A stretch of 64,000 nucleotides of DNA. It comes from WHSW01 sp963767285. GTDB taxonomy: Bacteria; Actinomycetota; Thermoleophilia; Solirubrobacterales; 70-9. The notes beneath the pieces are model-generated. The model was not told the origin of the DNA, ran no database searches, and saw only the letters and a list, made by a program, of their open reading frames with translations. The DNA lies in the NCBI GenBank assembly GCA_963767285.1, contig CAVYDJ010000002.1, forward strand, positions 1 through 64,000. Reading direction: 5' to 3'. Of this stretch, positions 62,690-64,000 are shown one piece after another. Position numbers and translations under genes: made by a program. Every line of letters starts with the position of its first letter. Position 1 is the stretch's first letter.

Positions 62690-64000
62690 GTGCCCTCGCT
62701 TCGGATCGCAGTCCCCGCGGGCATCTGCGCGCTCGCGGCCCTCTCGCTGCTCGCCCCCTACGAGCCGCTCTATGACGCGTGGGCGTGGCTTGTATGGGGC
62801 AGGGAGACCGCCGGCCTCGATCTCGATACGACCGCCGGTCCCTCATGGAAGCCGCTCCCGGTGGTCGTCACAACCGTGCTGTCGCCGGCCGGCGACGCCG
62901 CTCCGGCGCTGTGGCTGTTCGTCGCTCGTGCCGCCGGGCTGGCGGCGGTGGCGCTCGCGTGGAAGCTCGCGTCGAGCCTCTCGATCCCGGCGCAGCAGAC
63001 AGCCCGGCTCTCGCCCCGCACCGTGCGCCGGGCAAGGCTCGGCGCCGGGCTGGTCGCGGCCGCCGGTCTGATCCTGCTCTTCGACCCGTTCACCTCGTGG
63101 ACGCGGCAGTTCGCGGGTGGCCTGTCCGAGCCCCTGTTGGTGGCGCTAATCCTGGGGGCGGTCGATCGCGCGCTCGCCGACCGCCACGGGCAGGCGCTCG
63201 CGCTCGGTCTTGCCGCCGCACTGCTGCGTCCTGAGGCCTGGCCGCTGTTCGGCGCCTACCTGCTTTGGACCTGGCGTCACCGACCCGAGCTGCGCCGCTG
63301 GATCGTGGCCGCGGCGATCGGCCTGCCGGCGCTGTGGCTGGTGCCCGACCTGCTCGCCTCCGGCGACGCGCTGACGGGCGCCGACCGGGCGCGCGAGGGC
63401 ACCGGCTCCGCGCTGCCCGAGGCCGTCGAGGCGCTGGGACGGGCGTTCGAGCTGCCGCTGGCGGCGCTCTGGGTGGGTGCGGCGGCCTGCGTCGCCGGGG
63501 CCTGGAGAGACCGGGAACGGGAGATCCTCGTGCTCGCGGGCGGCGCGGCGGCCTGGCTCGCGATCGTCGCGGCGCTCTCCGCGTTGGGCTATGCGGGGTT
63601 GCCCCGCTTCTTCGCGCCGGCGGCGGCGATCGTCTGCGTGCTCGGCGCGGTCGGGCTCCTCCGGCTGGCCGTGGCGGCCGCCACCGGCGCCGAGGGCCGA
63701 GCGCGGCCGGCGCTCGCGCTGGTGGTCCTGCTGGCCGCCGGCATCGTGGTGCAGGGAGCGGTCCGGGCGGCGGAGATCCCCGGCGAGCTGGATCGCGCCC
63801 GCGCCCAGGGGACGGCGGTCGACGACCTCGAAGCCGCCGTCAAGGGGGTCGCCGCCGATTCCGTCGTCGCCTGCCCGCCGCCTTCGATCACCGACTTCCT
63901 CTTCGTGCCCCCGCTGGCCTGGGACCTGGAGCGCTCGATCTCGGAGATCGAGGTGCGCGTCGCGACGCCGCCGAGCGCGGGCTACGCGTTTGCCGGGACG
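62690..64000 (+). CDS. multi-helix membrane protein, GT-C glycosyltransferase-like, runs off the window
   Basis: 437 codons are open to the edge from GTG 62690. The product starts VPSLRIAVPAGICALAALSL and has about 10 hydrophobic segments; YDAWAWLVWGRE, just after the first helix, recalls the acidic first-loop motif of GT-C enzymes, and LLRPEAWPLFGAYLLWTWRH lies mid-protein. A soluble portion begins near the edge. It may glycosylate a lipid-linked acceptor. Its leaderless promoter lies in the iron box, an odd setting for such an enzyme. Confidence 0.
   Translation, partial: MPSLRIAVPAGICALAALSLLAPYEPLYDAWAWLVWGRETAGLDLDTTAGPSWKPLPVVVTTVLSPAGDAAPALWLFVARAAGLAAVALAWKLASSLSIPAQQTARLSPRTVRRARLGAGLVAAAGLILLFDPFTSWTRQFAGGLSEPLLVALILGAVDRALADRHGQALALGLAAALLRPEAWPLFGAYLLWTWRHRPELRRWIVAAAIGLPALWLVPDLLASGDALTGADRAREGTGSALPEAVEALGRAFELPLAALWVGAAACVAGAWRDREREILVLAGGAAAWLAIVAALSALGYAGLPRFFAPAAAIVCVLGAVGLLRLAVAAATGAEGRARPALALVVLLAAGIVVQGAVRAAEIPGELDRARAQGTAVDDLEAAVKGVAADSVVACPPPSITDFLFVPPLAWDLERSISEIEVRVATPPSAGYAFAGT

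Overview
The window is high-GC DNA from an actinobacterium, most likely class Thermoleophilia (Solirubrobacterales or a relative). This rests on gene content: a zinc-type S14, a DtxR/IdeR-like iron box, abundant GTG starts, surface proteins ending in a Cys-rich 'AGN-D' domain, an AbiEi/DUF559 protein and decapeptide-repeat surface proteins. The placement is inferred; no rRNA gene is present to confirm it.

Layout. (a) 1-4.2 kb is an accessory patch of visibly lower GC: a two-helix-plus-macro protein like the type II Thoeris effector ThsA (frameshifted), a TIR protein, a small zinc-ribbon protein, a frameshifted J-domain/TPR protein and the 3' half of an Hsp70 gene. It ends abruptly at about 4.2 kb against the 3' end of a GDP-mannose dehydratase gene. 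(b) 4.2-11.3 kb is an envelope polysaccharide locus (fcl, WecG/TagA-type transferase, polyprenyl glycosylphosphotransferase, O-antigen ligase) with an ECF sigma factor. (c) 11.4-26.4 kb holds rpmG-secE-nusG, then a broken glycosidase gene and a beta-propeller gene, then rplK-rplA, rplJ-rplL and rpoB-rpoC, closed by a strong terminator. (d) 26.5-34.5 kb is an insert of non-ribosomal genes: a DUF559 protein, two frameshifted secreted-protein genes, a transsulfuration pair, a decapeptide-repeat protein, a small membrane protein and a HAD-like protein. (e) 34.5-58.0 kb is the str-S10-spc-alpha supercluster (rpsL to truA), interrupted between rpsG and fusA by two membrane-protein genes on the other strand and lacking infA at its usual place. 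(f) 58.0-62.7 kb is a Zn-ribbon protein and a four-gene iron ABC-transporter operon with an iron box. A GT-C-like membrane protein runs off the right edge.

How it works together. Most of the window builds ribosomes, RNA polymerase and the Sec translocon. Three translation operons (rplJ, fusA, rpsJ) carry an intrinsic terminator close upstream, which suggests attenuation. Several genes (ECF sigma factor, cystathionine beta-synthase, truA, the last gene, probably rpsL) have a -10 hexamer 6-9 bases before a GTG start, the arrangement expected of leaderless mRNAs. Many ribosomal proteins carry long acidic or Pro/Ala-rich tails.

Caution on quality. Single-base frame changes cluster in accessory genes but also break secE, which should be essential. 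Some of these are therefore probably sequence or assembly errors, and 'pseudogene' calls here mean 'broken in this sequence'.
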